From the NCBI GenBank assembly GCA_021234155.1, contig JAJEKV010000019.1:2612697-2676696 (forward strand): DNA of 64,000 nt, written 5' to 3'. Each line of letters starts with the position of its first letter. Position 1 is the stretch's first letter. Shown here one piece after another: positions 46,369 to 57,403 of the stretch. The stretch is from Isoetes taiwanensis (taxonomy: Eukaryota > Streptophyta > Lycopodiopsida > Isoetales > Isoetaceae). A model generated the notes under the pieces. The model was given only the letters and a program-made list of their open reading frames with translations. It was not told the origin of the DNA and did no database searches. The translations under genes were made by a program, and so were the position numbers.

Positions 46369-46500
46369 ATGGAAAAAGAGGGGGGGGCATGGATAAGGAG
46401 AAGGTGGAGGAGGACAAAGGAAGAAGGGTGGAGGAGTGGAAGGTGGAGGGAAGGGGACAAAGGGAGGGAGGAGGGTGGAGGAAATGGAATGGAATGAAAT
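46369..46500. repeat. Polypurine tract, about 130 bp
   Basis: Almost all G and A: GAAAAAGAGGGGGGGGCATG followed by AAGGAGAAGGTGGAGGAGGA and on to GGAATGGAATGAAATGG. Only scattered T and C interrupt it. Its Lys/Glu/Gly open frame is compositional. Confidence 0.8.
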
Positions 46501-47010
46501 GGACACATATAATTCAATAATTAATTGAAGCTAATTAGATTAATCAAAACTAATTAATTAATTCAAACATAAAATTAGCCTAAATCAATACTCCATGAAA
46601 ACCCTTCACCCACCAGTCTATAGAAATCAATTTAATTCCCAAAGCACAAAAAACTAAATGAGGAATTTCAAACACTCATCACTAGGATTCTAAAACCCAA
46701 ACACCTATAAACTAAAAGTATCTGTGCTGTAGCTTAAAATCAATGCCTCCCACCAACACAACAAAGGGAAAGGCAACAAATTGAGATCCCAAGAATGTGC
46801 GGTTTGAAAGATAAAGGAGCAAATAAGAAGGGTCAGCCGGTGCCAAAGACACAGTATTTTCCGGCCAACATTTCGCTTGGCGTTGAAGGTCCGATGCTGA
46901 TTGAAAGCCGATTGCTTCGATTTTAAACAAGACATACGAAAAAGGATTTAAACTCACGATCATTGATTGAATGAAGAGCCTGCTGGCGGCGGGAGTGATG
47001 TGGGTCTCTT
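46501..47010. other. AT-rich spacer
   Basis: TTAATTAATTGAAGC-like words near 46510-46560. Minus frames at 46705-46963 overlap each other and are unrecognised. Confidence 0.4.
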
Positions 47011-47523
47011 CGTGAACTAGCTGCTGCCGAGTCGAGCAATGCGGCGTATTTCTCGGCTAAGATAGCGAAAAAGCTTAATGGGGACTTTAGCGTAGTAGCC
47101 AGCGGAAGTCGGATGGCGCATACCCTGGCGCATGAAACCGCATTCAACTGACGAAGCAAGATCCCTGCCAGCCGGCCGCCGATGACTCATATGGCTGCCC
47201 CGGCGTATTCCGCAAAGAAGATCCGTTTCTCTGCTGGCATTTCAAAGCGTAGGCTTTTAAAAGAGTTCGGTTTAAAAGTCGGTTACCAGAAGGAATGGAA
47301 GGGTCGAACTTAAAGTCGCGATGACACCGCCCGCAAACCTGGTATCCGCATAGTCCTTTCTCACATGCTCGATCCGACCTCGGACGTGGCGCTTCCGTTT
47401 GTAAGAAATGGTTCTTCCAAGCTTTTGGCTGTAGTTCTTGATACTATGCCGCATATTGTAAATGAAACTCCAAGACGCTAGATGGAAGATTGTGCTTCCA
47501 TGAAAAGTCGAAGGAAGCCATGA
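47011..47523 (+). pseudogene. Frame-conserved coding remnant with three stops
   Basis: A single + frame spans 170 codons with TGA 47149, TAA 47311 and TAG 47479 and no frameshift. Segments read RELAAAESSNAAYFSAKIAK, KKIRFSAGISKRRLLKEFGL and SHMLDPTSDVALPFVRNGSS. Balanced composition and the near-absence of stops elsewhere indicate former coding. The family is unknown. It is GC-richer than its surroundings, and minus-strand frames there are shadows. Confidence 0.42.
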
Positions 47524-48419
47524 AAGCTTGAAGCAAGTTTAAAACCCATAGGAAGCCTAAAGCTCCATAGGAAGTCGGTTCCATGCCAGCCACGTTTCGA
47601 GTTCGCCATAGCCAATTTATCTTGGGAGTTCACATGGCCAATTCTCATGGCAACAAATCTTCATTCCATAAAATTAAATTCCCCCTTTTTCACTCTCAAA
47701 TTTCAAACTTAAACATGGTGGAGGGGAAAAGTGGAATAATAGAGGTACATAAGAAAAAAATATCTACATAGCTGGCTGAATGGAAGGTTTTTCTGCCATG
47801 GAAGAAGCATTTGGAAAATATTATTAAATAAATTTGATGCCTGACAGAGCACTCTAATGCCAGACAGTACAATATGTTGCCATTATAGGGCAATACTTTC
47901 ACATTTTCAAGCCAAGTCAAACATTGATATACCTGGGTTGGACTATTCTTTTTATCTACGATACATAGGAAACGCATAATAAGTGGTGTGGCATTTAGAA
48001 AAATACATAAGATATTGTAATAGACAGTGATACATATTGTGTTTATTGAAACATTTATATACCAAAAAAAAGGGGAAATGGGGATTCTATTTTAAGGTCA
48101 CTTGAGCATAGAAAAAAACAGTATGAAAATTGGAAAATAAGAGGATATGAGCAACTCTAATAATGATTTTGGCAACTTACATATTGAGGTTGAAACTATA
48201 ATAGGTGCGGCCACATTTGTTGTATACTCTGATCGCCGCGAATGTAAAATCGCTTATGGCAATATGATGTTTGAAGGGGCTTCAGAACTGTGATTTTGCA
48301 TCTTTGTCTCTGTAACTCCCACTCAGTCGGCAGGTGTTCGCTTTATACCATGTAGTTTGCGGTCTTCGACCAAAAAATAATTTGCCCTGAATACCCGTTT
48401 CTTGGTTCCAGGTCGCATT
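47524..48419. other. AT-rich spacer
   Basis: GGAAGCC/ATAGGAAG short repeats near 47510-47575. A 62-codon + frame (47583-47771) ends in Lys-rich sequence. No gene is supported. Confidence 0.4.
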
Positions 48420-48670
48420 CCAATGGGAAGGTTCCTCAAACCTGCCGTTGCCGCTTTTCACCGCAAGCTCTGAGAAAGGCCTTCCTCCGGACCTCTAAAC
48501 CGAAAGCTGCTTTGAATCGCTTTCTACCGCGAATGAAAGGCCTTCCGGTCTCAAAACCCCGCGCGCGACGCTTTCTCGACTCGCTGAATGAGAAAGGCCT
48601 CTCGAATCGAAACCGCTATGCCATGAACCGCTTTTTCGCCTCGAAAGGCCTTCGACCGTGTTTTTCCTCT
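48420..48670. repeat. Imperfect tandem repeat, unit about 51-61 bp
   Basis: GAAAGGC(C)TT marks units at 48474, 48535, 48592 and 48643, each followed by a C-rich part with AAACC(G) and CGCTTT. On the minus strand the units encode a recurring EGLS/RGLS phrase (open frame 48495-48695). Units are diverged. Confidence 0.7.
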
Positions 48671-48861
48671 TCGAGTACCTTTCTGTGAATTTCATGGAAG
48701 GCTCTCAGCCCTATTTTCAAAAAATGTGGCCCCCAAGAATTGTGTTTATTTTTATTTTTTTTTTTGGTTCGTAGTATCACTTGATTCATTAACTTGATTT
48801 TGTCTTTGCGCCCCTTATCTCAACCAGAGGCATGCTTTGGGGAAAGCAAAATTTGAAAAGA

Positions 48862-49170
48862 CTAGCCCATTGAAGAAAAGGTTTCAGAAGAGGGTGGTGA
48901 CCACCGGGCCTTTGGACATACAAGCATACCGCGGGCCCACAGGCTAAACTCCCTCACACAAATTTCCTCATCGCCCTGTAGTTGCTCCGCGGACTGAGAG
49001 CTCCACGCCACCAGACCAGGTGGTTCATGTGTGAAGAGCGTAACATTGTGCCCATTCGACCAATGCCATGCATCCTTTTCACCAATATATATACTAGAAG
49101 ACCATTTATAAATATAAGGTATCTCAAATCCACAAGGGCTTCTTATGATTAAGCAAAACACCAGTTTCAC
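48862..49170 (-). CDS. Hypothetical protein fragment, 102 codons
   Basis: The minus frame reads YIGEKDAWHWSNGHNVTLFT, HEPPGLVAWSSQSAEQLQGD and EEICVREFSLWARGMLVCPK. The Trp, His and acidic content looks like genuine protein. No family is recognised. There is no promoter or partner, and the upstream (higher-coordinate) flank is AT-rich. Confidence 0.27.
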   Translation of the reverse strand: MKLVFCLIIRSPCGFEIPYIYKWSSSIYIGEKDAWHWSNGHNVTLFTHEPPGLVAWSSQSAEQLQGDEEICVREFSLWARGMLVCPKARWSPPSSETFSSMG

Positions 49171-50043
49171 TTTTTGTTGGAATTTGTGATCAAGAGTCTA
49201 CCACCTGTAAGAAAAAAGGAAAAATGTGTTATCCAACTAAATCTTTTTCAACCAGAACCCTGGTTTCAATCAGAATGAAATTCCTATGTTTGAGTTGTAC
49301 TGTTCTTGTTCTCATCGCCATCCAAGAAAACCGGAAGAAAGCTCTGATAACAATCTAATAGACAAAATTCCACTATGGCCGCTTTTGGGGTTCAGTAGGT
49401 GCTCTTTTATGTAAATTGACGTGGTTCAAAAAAAATGGAATGGAATGAGTCCCACTTTTAATTAAATACTACTTCTCCTCGATTAATAAAAATCCTGCAC
49501 CACACAATTCCCTCAAAGCATGCTTCAGTTAATACATTGCTGTATCAACTATGGTCTTTTAATGTTTATCAAGATAAATTAACCCAGTTTGACTTCCTCA
49601 TCATTGTAACTCTCATTATCAAATTTCTTCTTTTTTCAAGTAAAGAAAAGGCCTAACTCCATTTCTTCATCACTCACCTGTTTCAAGCGCAACTTCTTCT
49701 TCCGGAGGAACCATCAGGGGAAGACATCCTTCCTATTTTATTCCTTTGCACTTCTTTTTATGTCCCTGCATAGGTAAGAGTGAGATAGGATCAAGACCAA
49801 TAAACACCATTGGTGAAAATTTAAATGCTTCTTTCCTCTGCTTTAGTCTGCCTCCTAACACAAATATTACTAAACATATGCATATCTCCCTGTTCAAGAA
49901 ACAGCAATAAGAAGGTTGACTAGACTCATAATAGCTTTATGGAGCCAATTTTTAGAATGTCAACAGCAATGGGTAACAACGCTCCAATTATCAAAACTAC
50001 CCGGTAGTGTTCTTCTAGTATGTTTATGCAAACCCTTTAAATT
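49171..50043. other. No supported gene
   Basis: AT-rich spacer without long frames. Confidence 0.5.
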
Positions 50044-50462
50044 GTGTTTCATTTTTGTTTTTTAAACCATAATCGAGCGATTTGGGTTACCGATCATGAA
50101 GCTCATCTCAAAATTGGGGACGATTTGATGGAGTTTTATCTTTCCCCTCCTTCAAGTCCGATCAGCCACACACTTAAGAAATCTATATGGGATGTGGTGT
50201 ATCTATCTTTCCTCAAAGAACTCGATCCTTCCTTCATTGTGCAAGACCTGCATAAAATTGCAAACCGCGATTATTCATTGTGAAAATAGCAACGATGAAC
50301 CGAACTCATCAAATTATGGCTATTATTCAAAAAGCAAAGTTAGAAAAGCTTAAAGTAAGGCGTAAACCCTTCCGCCATGCCCAAAATTCTAAGTCAAAGC
50401 AGCATAACCATAGGGCAAAACCAAATTTTAATGATGCATCCAATGATGGAAATCACAATTAA
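50044..50462 (+). pseudogene. Two adjoining coding-like frames
   Basis: The first frame (to TGA 50281) reads NHNRAIWVTDHEAHLKIGDD, LMEFYLSPPSSPISHTLKKS and VVYLSFLKELDPSFIVQDLH, with no ATG at its start. The next frame starts where it ends and is very basic and Asn/His-rich (KAKLEKLKVRRKPFRHAQNS). Overlap by a base at the junction suggests a frameshift in one ORF, possibly a nucleic-acid-binding tail. The family is unknown. Confidence 0.3.
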
Positions 50463-51215
50463 GGACAGCCCATGATGAAAATCATCCTCACGCATGGCAG
50501 ATCTGACGCCTACTTAAAACGCACCCGAGGGCCTACTAAACCCAAAATCAATTGGACAAGCTCAATTGAAACCCACATCTGCAAAATTGAGTTCCTTGTG
50601 GTGCTTAGGTGCTTTGTCATGAAGAGGCCCCACTGCAATGCTGACCTTTTTTTTTTAATTTTTGAAACTACATGCAGCTTTGTAATTATATAAATTATAG
50701 GGTATTTTTTGTAGTTTCCTTTTGACATGTATATGCTATATTCCCAATTCTCAGAAAGAGAGAAGGAGGATGTGAGTGCCTATAGTTTAGTTTAGTTTTA
50801 TCACTTTTTCACTCTTACTACTAGACCAATATTCTCTGCTGCTGCAGGGAAATAATCATTTTTATTCTCTCCAAGTTTGCTAATGTATGTTAGTGTAAAA
50901 GCTTTTAAACCTAATCGGGAATTTTCCTATCATTATCAAATAGCTCTAGATATTTTTCGGCCTCTAATCGGAAATTTGTATTTACCTTTATACAAATATT
51001 CATAAAACTTACCGTAATTTTTATCAAGAAATGCTAAAACTCGTGGTGATTTTCTTCTACCATAATGATTTTAGATCCTCCATAATTATGACACCATTTT
51101 ATGATGCCGCCACTATGTTTAAGACATAGTTCTTATTTTTATCATTCTTTTTCATTATAACAAAAATAAGACATTCAATAATATACATATGTCAAAGTTT
51201 ACATTTTCCACTACA
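50463..51215. other. AT-rich spacer with poly-T
   Basis: A poly-T run near 50648-50657 and AT-rich sequence follow. The antiparallel frames at 50472-50728 shadow each other. Confidence 0.45.
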
Positions 51216-51524
51216 TTATATGAGCTTGCTGTCCTTACAATATAATTCAACGTAGGCAATACTTCTGTCGCTACGACAAATCCATATCAATCCTCCTCCT
51301 CCATGCACCGCAATTCCACTACATTTTGCATGGTCACAAAGTTTAGCTAATGTCCTCTCAGGACCCTGATAATCAAGTATAACCACTGAAGATCGTAATC
51401 TCGAACATTTGCAACACCGGCCAAGCCACCTAATTTTCAGAAAGCTGCCCGAAAGATTATCCCCTCGCATTTCCCGGTGTAGTTCTGAGCTTCCTCTCGA
51501 TCCAAATTTCATCAAAAGCATCAT
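51216..51524 (-). CDS. Hypothetical protein or exon, 102 codons
   Basis: The minus frame from ATG 51524 reads ELHREMRGDNLSGSFLKIRW, LGRCCKCSRLRSSVVILDYQ and KCSGIAVHGGGGLIWICRSD, ending CKDSKLI. CCxC and the HGGGG loop look like a folded domain. I cannot assign it. It may be the last exon of a host gene or a remnant. No upstream exon is evident before copy B at 53.2 kb. Confidence 0.3.
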   Translation of the reverse strand: MMLLMKFGSRGSSELHREMRGDNLSGSFLKIRWLGRCCKCSRLRSSVVILDYQGPERTLAKLCDHAKCSGIAVHGGGGLIWICRSDRSIAYVELYCKDSKLI

Positions 51525-53219
51525 TATGTAATTTCAAATACAAGTTATGAACCAGACAAGTTTGAAAACAACTAGCTTTAACATGCTTCAAACGACTCTG
51601 CCTTTCTAACAATATATCAGTAAACGAAGTTTAGTATTCAAATGCCTTCACTATATCCTAGTGTTAGACCGAATAGCCCAATGCCAGATTGGTAAATGTT
51701 GGACTCTACATTCAAATACGGTCAAATAATTTCTAGCATTATAACTCAGACACCTTAATATGCATGAAGTGCTCTGCTTTGCTGATGTAAATTTGCGTAA
51801 TGCAGATGTTTCTTTTTGGAGAGTGTCTTAATCGTAGTATACTCTTCGCCTAACCAACATCATCATAATCCCATATCAAACACTGAATCAAACAATGATT
51901 GAAAAAGAATGGAGGAAAGCCTTTTCTATTGTAATAATCAGGAGTGCCCATAGGAGTCAAGTAGTGGAATGTGGACGCTATCCATAGCCCTAATCATGAC
52001 TAGAATGCCATGTCAGCCTCTTAATCCAAATTTCGATATTTCGGTACTCATGGAGGGCCAATCACCAATGCAGCCTTTTCCTCTTATGCCTAGAACCGCT
52101 CAATAAAATTCTGGCATAAATACATCCGGTGGTAAGTCAGAGGTGACCCTAACCCATATAATTCTGCTACCATAGGGAAGTGTTGAACCACTTGTAAGAC
52201 GAGCTCACCGCGACGGGCCATTTTTTGGACTTCCTTGTGTTAACCCGATGAGGTCTCCTTCACTCAGCAAGGATGTAAATACAATCGCGACAATTCTAAA
52301 GTTGCCCTTTTGACACTCCTCATTCTCAGACCAAACATTCTATCTCCAGGTGACTAAGTGACAAGATATTTCATAGTATCCTTTCTATGCACTGTAGACA
52401 AATCTAACAACTCCTTTAGAAGGCCTTGTCATGAACCCATTTTCCACTAACCGAAGTAATTTTGCAATGCACATGCATACATGTTCCATCCATTCATTTA
52501 AAGTAGATTTATGTCGTGGATTTTGAACATTTGCAATCGCAGAATCTTTTCTCTAAGTTAGTGTCTGTAACGGTAATGTGACTTTTTTATAACAAGACAA
52601 CATAGATTGCGATTAAAAAATTAAAAATATTTCCATATGCATGTCGAAGGCGATATTGCCACTACTTCAAGTGACCCCTAGAGATATTACTGTCATAGCT
52701 TTTCCCTCACCACGTGCATTAAACCCAGCAGCTCTTGCCCTGATGACTCAATTCATGAAACAAATAGTATTCTCCTAATCAACCCAATCATCCTCTGTAT
52801 TAGGGTTTTCTTCCATCTTTGTCCGGGTCAGCCTTCTATATTCTTTCTTTCTTTCCTCTGCCAATTTGATTTAATCAGTACCTGACACCTTCACTACTCC
52901 AGCCATCAACTGCCTCTGTTACTGGTGAAGTCACCTACTTTTTGCAAACCTTCTCGAGATGGGTAACCCATCCGTTGTATATCTTCTTTAAGGCCTGGTA
53001 ATAGCTTCATGAAAGAGGCAGTGCAAATGATGGCGGAAACAGTCAATTGGATCACAATCAACGTTCCGTATATATATTCAGCCTTCCTTTCCTAGGACAA
53101 ATATATAAGCTAGCAATGAGAGCCATGGACTCTGCTAATACTACTTTCAACCACATCATCGCCTTCCCTCGTGATGCTATCAAGTCTCTCCACTAGTCTT
53201 TAGCCATCCATCTTGAGTT
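51525..53219. other. No supported gene; possible 3' flank of copy B
   Basis: Few open frames. The minus strand may hold the decayed C-terminal end of copy B, but it could not be followed. Confidence 0.35.
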
Positions 53220-55280
53220 CATCGAGGATGTATTCACTATCCCAAATCCATGTACCAGGTCCAACAATCTATCAATGCAAGTGCTAAAATTACTCCGGGT
53301 TATTTTTCCAATACTTGATGTGTGGAACGAAATGTCGTCTCAATGTGCTTTGGTAAACTAATCCACACCTCCAAGGTTGAAGAGCTTTTATTGACCCCTT
53401 AACCTTTAGGTTTCGTCATTTTCATCTCTGCGCCATATAGGTACCTCATCCGCTCCATTTATCATCTCTGTCTCATCTTCCATCGGTATGATTGGGTCGT
53501 CTCCATGACCTGTGGCAAAATCGAAGAGGTCTAGATTGACCTTCTTCCATATCAAGAGCATAACTCGACATCTTCCAATCGCACCTCTCAGATGGAGTAA
53601 CCCCATAGGAAGGTGAAATGCATTCATTAAGAACTTCCCATTGGTCTAGGAAGATTTGCCTGAGATTTCAAACCCACAGACAATGCATCCATCCCATGAG
53701 CATGTCCGTGCATTAAGAAACCCCTGCCAATCCCTCATCACACTTCCAATACATGAAAATCGGACCATCACTCCACAATTGAAAACTCAAATGGCCATAC
53801 CAATTGGCGCAGACCAGCTACGGGCACTATTGCACCCCGTCAGAGAGACTCGCGATGGGTGTTTCATTGATTTGTTTGGAAGTATGTAACTATACTGGCA
53901 AACAAGTCTTCATTGATCCATCTTGTCATGTATTACTGGTAGTAAACATAGTTATTGGGTCCAAACATATAACGTTCTCCACATCCAATAGGCAGGGTTC
54001 GTATAGTTAATCATTAAGGACTTTTCATTTGTTCCCCTGTATCTTAGCCTTCTGCTTGAATGTATTGCTTCGGCCCCTATCAAGAATCCTTTCAACCATA
54101 TCACAAGTTGCACTTTTGCAAAGTTGTTCGAAGTGCCCTTATAGTGACATAGTTTAGTGTTTTGCTCCATAGTCTTATCAAGCTTCTGGTTGAGATATTG
54201 TAAAATCAGTAGTTCTCGGGCAAAGCATCATCTCCCAATATGCTCTTCTTCGGTACAATGGATGGTAATCTCTTTCTCGACAACTATTCTCATGATCTTT
54301 CTCCTTCCTACTTTTATGGCATATTCCCTCACATTGAATTCAACATTAAAACCTCCCTAGTGCCTGTGATCCCAGAAGTTGGCCTCAAACATGCCATTAT
54401 TTCCATGCATAAATGCAATTTTACTCCCCTTGCTTAACTCTAGTTTCTGCTACTCTTGCTAAGATGAATTGGAAATGCCATGAATATGTGTCCTATATGC
54501 AATCCACACATAACCATGTCCCTAGCAATGCAGTATTTTTTTTTCTTTGAAAATTTTTTCATCTCAAAGTGCAAGCTCTAGTCAAGTGCATGTCCTCCTC
54601 TCATCACAATTTTGAAGGTGGCCCCTAAGCCTCCACCAATTCATCAATTTCAAAACTTCGAAACAAATTAACCCAACAACATTCCATTCCCCTATCTTAG
54701 TCGTGTAGCCTCAATGCGGAAATAAATCACTACTTGACTTGGACCCTTGTTAGATGTTTCACTTACCAGTGTGCTCCTCTTTCACAAAATGTGGTCCCCG
54801 GCAAAATGCATTGGAGGTGGGCTGAAATCGTTGTCATCCACAACTCTGCCTGTAAAAGGAATTCTCCTATAAACCTCAAAGGCATGGAAACCTAATTGCT
54901 TAATACAAGTGCTGTAATCAAACAGGATTTGATCATTTTTCCTTCCATTTTTCCTCTTTAAACGGTTATGGCCAATCTAATTTTATCCCTTCCTCTGAAT
55001 CCCTTTCATCATTGATACCGATAGGGATCAATTTGGGTAAGATAGTTCCTTCTACCTACTAGTCTCCTTATATTTTGTATTGGTAGCTCTCTCAATCTTT
55101 CTAGGCTCTTCCAATCCAACCCACTGAGAGGATGGCCTGCTTAGTGTCTCAACCTCAACACCCTTTAAGGTCCAAACATTGACCCACAAAGAACATGAGC
55201 CTGTAATGGGCAAACAACGGATAAGAAACTGCAACAAATGTTGAAACATGTTGGATAGTACTGGCTTCAACTTTTAGGAT
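53220..55280 (-). mobile_element. Decayed transposon-like element, copy B (HDKMD/GHTHED family)
   Basis: Third copy, same strand as copy A and alignable with it by eye. Shared landmarks include ATCCAATA(A/G), CCCAATATGCTCTT versus CCTAATATGCTCTT, and CCCAACAACATTC. On the minus strand, HDKMDQ is at 53913-53930 followed at once by a TGA, and GHAHGMDAL (from GHTHEDVDAL) is at 53681-53707. These motifs are only about 250 bp apart versus about 540 bp in A, so some 290 bp are missing. SNNFAKV and VERILDRGRSNTF-like phrases precede HDKMD. It is non-functional. Confidence 0.6.
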
Positions 55281-55664
55281 CCACACGCCTTCAAATCATA
55301 TAAAATGAAATGCTCCGATAGTCTGAAAAGAGCGCAATTTCGGCAAACCATTAGTGTTGAACTTACAGCGCTTCCAAAACTGAAGAATGGATTGTAATAT
55401 ATGTTTGTAGCGTGTCGCAATAAGCTGCGGTATAGCCTGGGGTGGAATTATTGCAAAATCAATGGTAACATGAAAGTACCAACATAAGTATAGGCCGTGA
55501 ACGGGCGAATGCGCTTCCAATGCCATTCCAACTGGTAAATGGCACAAAAATTCATCAAAACATAGGTTTGGTTATTACCCTGGCTACGGCACTTCCAGAG
55601 AACGAATTATAAACCAGGGCGAATTAATCAACAGGTGCCAGTTGATAGGTAAATTCCGCATGCT
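55281..55664. other. Spacer before 55.7 kb open frame
   Basis: Mixed DNA becoming CpG-richer. An 83-codon minus frame (55296-55547) is unrecognised. Confidence 0.4.
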
Positions 55665-55674
55665 GATATAAATT
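55665..55674 (+). promoter_or_regulatory. TATA-like box
   Basis: GATATAAATT, about 30 bp before the ATG at 55703. The leader would be very short for that ATG; the second ATG at 55790 (GCCATGCCG) is a more normal distance. Confidence 0.3.
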
Positions 55675-55702
55675 CAGCGACAAAATCACAACAACCGCTT
55701 CT

Positions 55703-55900
55703 ATGTCCTTATCCAGAAACCCTCCATTCTTCAATCTCAACTTCTTCCCTTCTAGCCTTCATTGGACTCAGTCACCACCGGCGTCGGCCATGCCGCCCCG
55801 GCTCGTTCCTGCCTCCACACCTCCCAGAGGCTTAAGAGGCATAAAAATTGATAAAGAAATCCATCTCCCGCAGGAGGCCGCCTGGCCTTCCACCACCTGA
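55703..55900 (+). CDS. Hypothetical N-terminal exon or small protein, 65 codons
   Basis: Reads SLSRNPPFFNLNFFPSSLHW, then SAMPPRLVPASTPPRGLRG, KIDKEIHLPQEAAWPSTT. The start is Ser/Pro/Asn-rich, nearly free of acidic residues, and resembles an organelle transit peptide; the later half is ordinary soluble sequence. A GTGAGT donor-like site lies just past the stop (55908). A TATA-like box precedes it. It could be the first exon of a decayed or unrecognised gene. Confidence 0.3.
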   Translation: MSLSRNPPFFNLNFFPSSLHWTQSPPASAMPPRLVPASTPPRGLRGIKIDKEIHLPQEAAWPSTT

Positions 55901-55987
55901 GAATTAAGTGAGTTATTTCTGCAGCAAGCTCTGTAAAAGTTATTCAGCACCAACACTGTTTCTGAAATCCCAAGCACTCTGATCTGA

Positions 55988-56080
55988 TGAGTGAGATAGT
56001 CCAGATTTGGGAAGTTGTGCCTGAGGAAGTGATGAAGAAATGGGATGTGGAAGAATTGTATGAAGAAAAAAGCGCCTGAT
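55988..56080 (+). CDS. Short acidic open frame, 30 codons
   Basis: MSEIVQIWEVVPEEVMKKWD followed by VEELYEEKSA and a stop. It is highly protein-like for its size and just downstream of the 55703 frame, so it may be another exon of the same gene. Overlapping minus frames of 60-113 codons are taken as shadows. Confidence 0.25.
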
Positions 56081-57403
56081 AGTGGACGCCTCCTCCTCCT
56101 CCAAGACAAGTGATGCCTGCATATCCTGAACGGGACAGGTTAAAGCCTCTGGGAGAGCAAGAAGAGAGAGGGTGGTATTGATGTGAGCGAGATGAAGAGT
56201 TTAGTTTTTGGTTCAAGAAATGGCCTGCATCTCAAAAAGGCCTCCTCAATGAGGGATTATGAATTGTTGTGCACCCCTTAACCCAGCCTAGAATTTGTAA
56301 TTTTGTAACACGCAGTCAAAACCCTTAACAACAAAGGCCTCCATGTAAATTTCTAATGGCGGTACGCGATTGCATCGACCAGCACATGTGTCTTTAGTTT
56401 CTACCTAAATCCTAAAGCAATCAATTTCTGTCGCTTTGGGGCCCCTGGGTAACCTCCCAATAAAAGGCCCCATGTGCACTTCAATGGTACAAGATTTAAT
56501 GACCGTAATATGCTTTAGTGTCAACTTCTAACTTGTCCGTAATTTCTCATTTAAGTCGCTTTGAATTTCGGTTTGAGATAGTCGACAGGCTGCAGAAAAT
56601 GTTTAATAACAGTAGTCTAATATACCTTTTCCCATGAACAATGCATCATGAGGCCACGCCACAAGGTACATTAATTCCGCTGTATAATGTAAACATTTTA
56701 ATAATATACTACGGTCAAGGTGATTTCTGCTCTCAATTTAAAAATCATGCGTACGCCTTTCTCAAGATGTATTACAAGATCGCTTTAAAGTACAGATACA
56801 TCGCATGGTATTTAAATACAAGGAATGGTACAGGCTCAGCGGCGCCAAATCATCATTCTGAGCTCTAACTTACAGCGGGATTATGAATTCGCGCCCCGCT
56901 ATTCAACTGGCCATAATACCGGCGCGATCTCAACCGAAGTTCCTCCCAGCGTGATGCGCTGCTACAAGCTGGTTCAACGAGTAGTGTCGCTCCGAGGGGT
57001 TTGAAATGGAGAATGCTGTTATACCAGAGCTGCGGCACCTCGGCCATTTTGCATTATCCCCACACGCGACCATCTTATCATGAATCTTGTATGCTGCTTT
57101 TATCTTTTTTCAACAAGATAGACTATTGCGCCGCATTCGGTGACCCCACCTGCAACAATGCAATAACGCAACGCCGAAGGTATCACAACACGCCAGCGTA
57201 CCAAAACAATGCAAAGAATGCGTTTTTAAAGAATATCCCGCAACCATGTAAAGAATACAAGGCTTTTTAAATTCCTCGAATGCTCTTCTGGCCCAGGCAG
57301 TTTTATAGTTGTAAAATATTGAATGAATGGTTCCAGATGCAAGCTTAATTTCATACATATGACAGGCTTGTGTATTATAGTATGAGCACTCAATCTCTCC
57401 TCT
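56081..57403. other. Spacer with short frames
   Basis: A frame at 57001-57270 (+) has Cys/Tyr-rich, exon-like sequence (YHESCMLLLSFFNKIDYCAA) but is unrecognised. The rest is spacer. Confidence 0.35.

Noticed and set aside
55768-56216. Minus-strand frames of 60-113 codons
   Set aside because: Mutually overlapping, Arg/Ser/His-rich from the CCTCCTCC and GATGTGG composition; the + strand frame is more protein-like.
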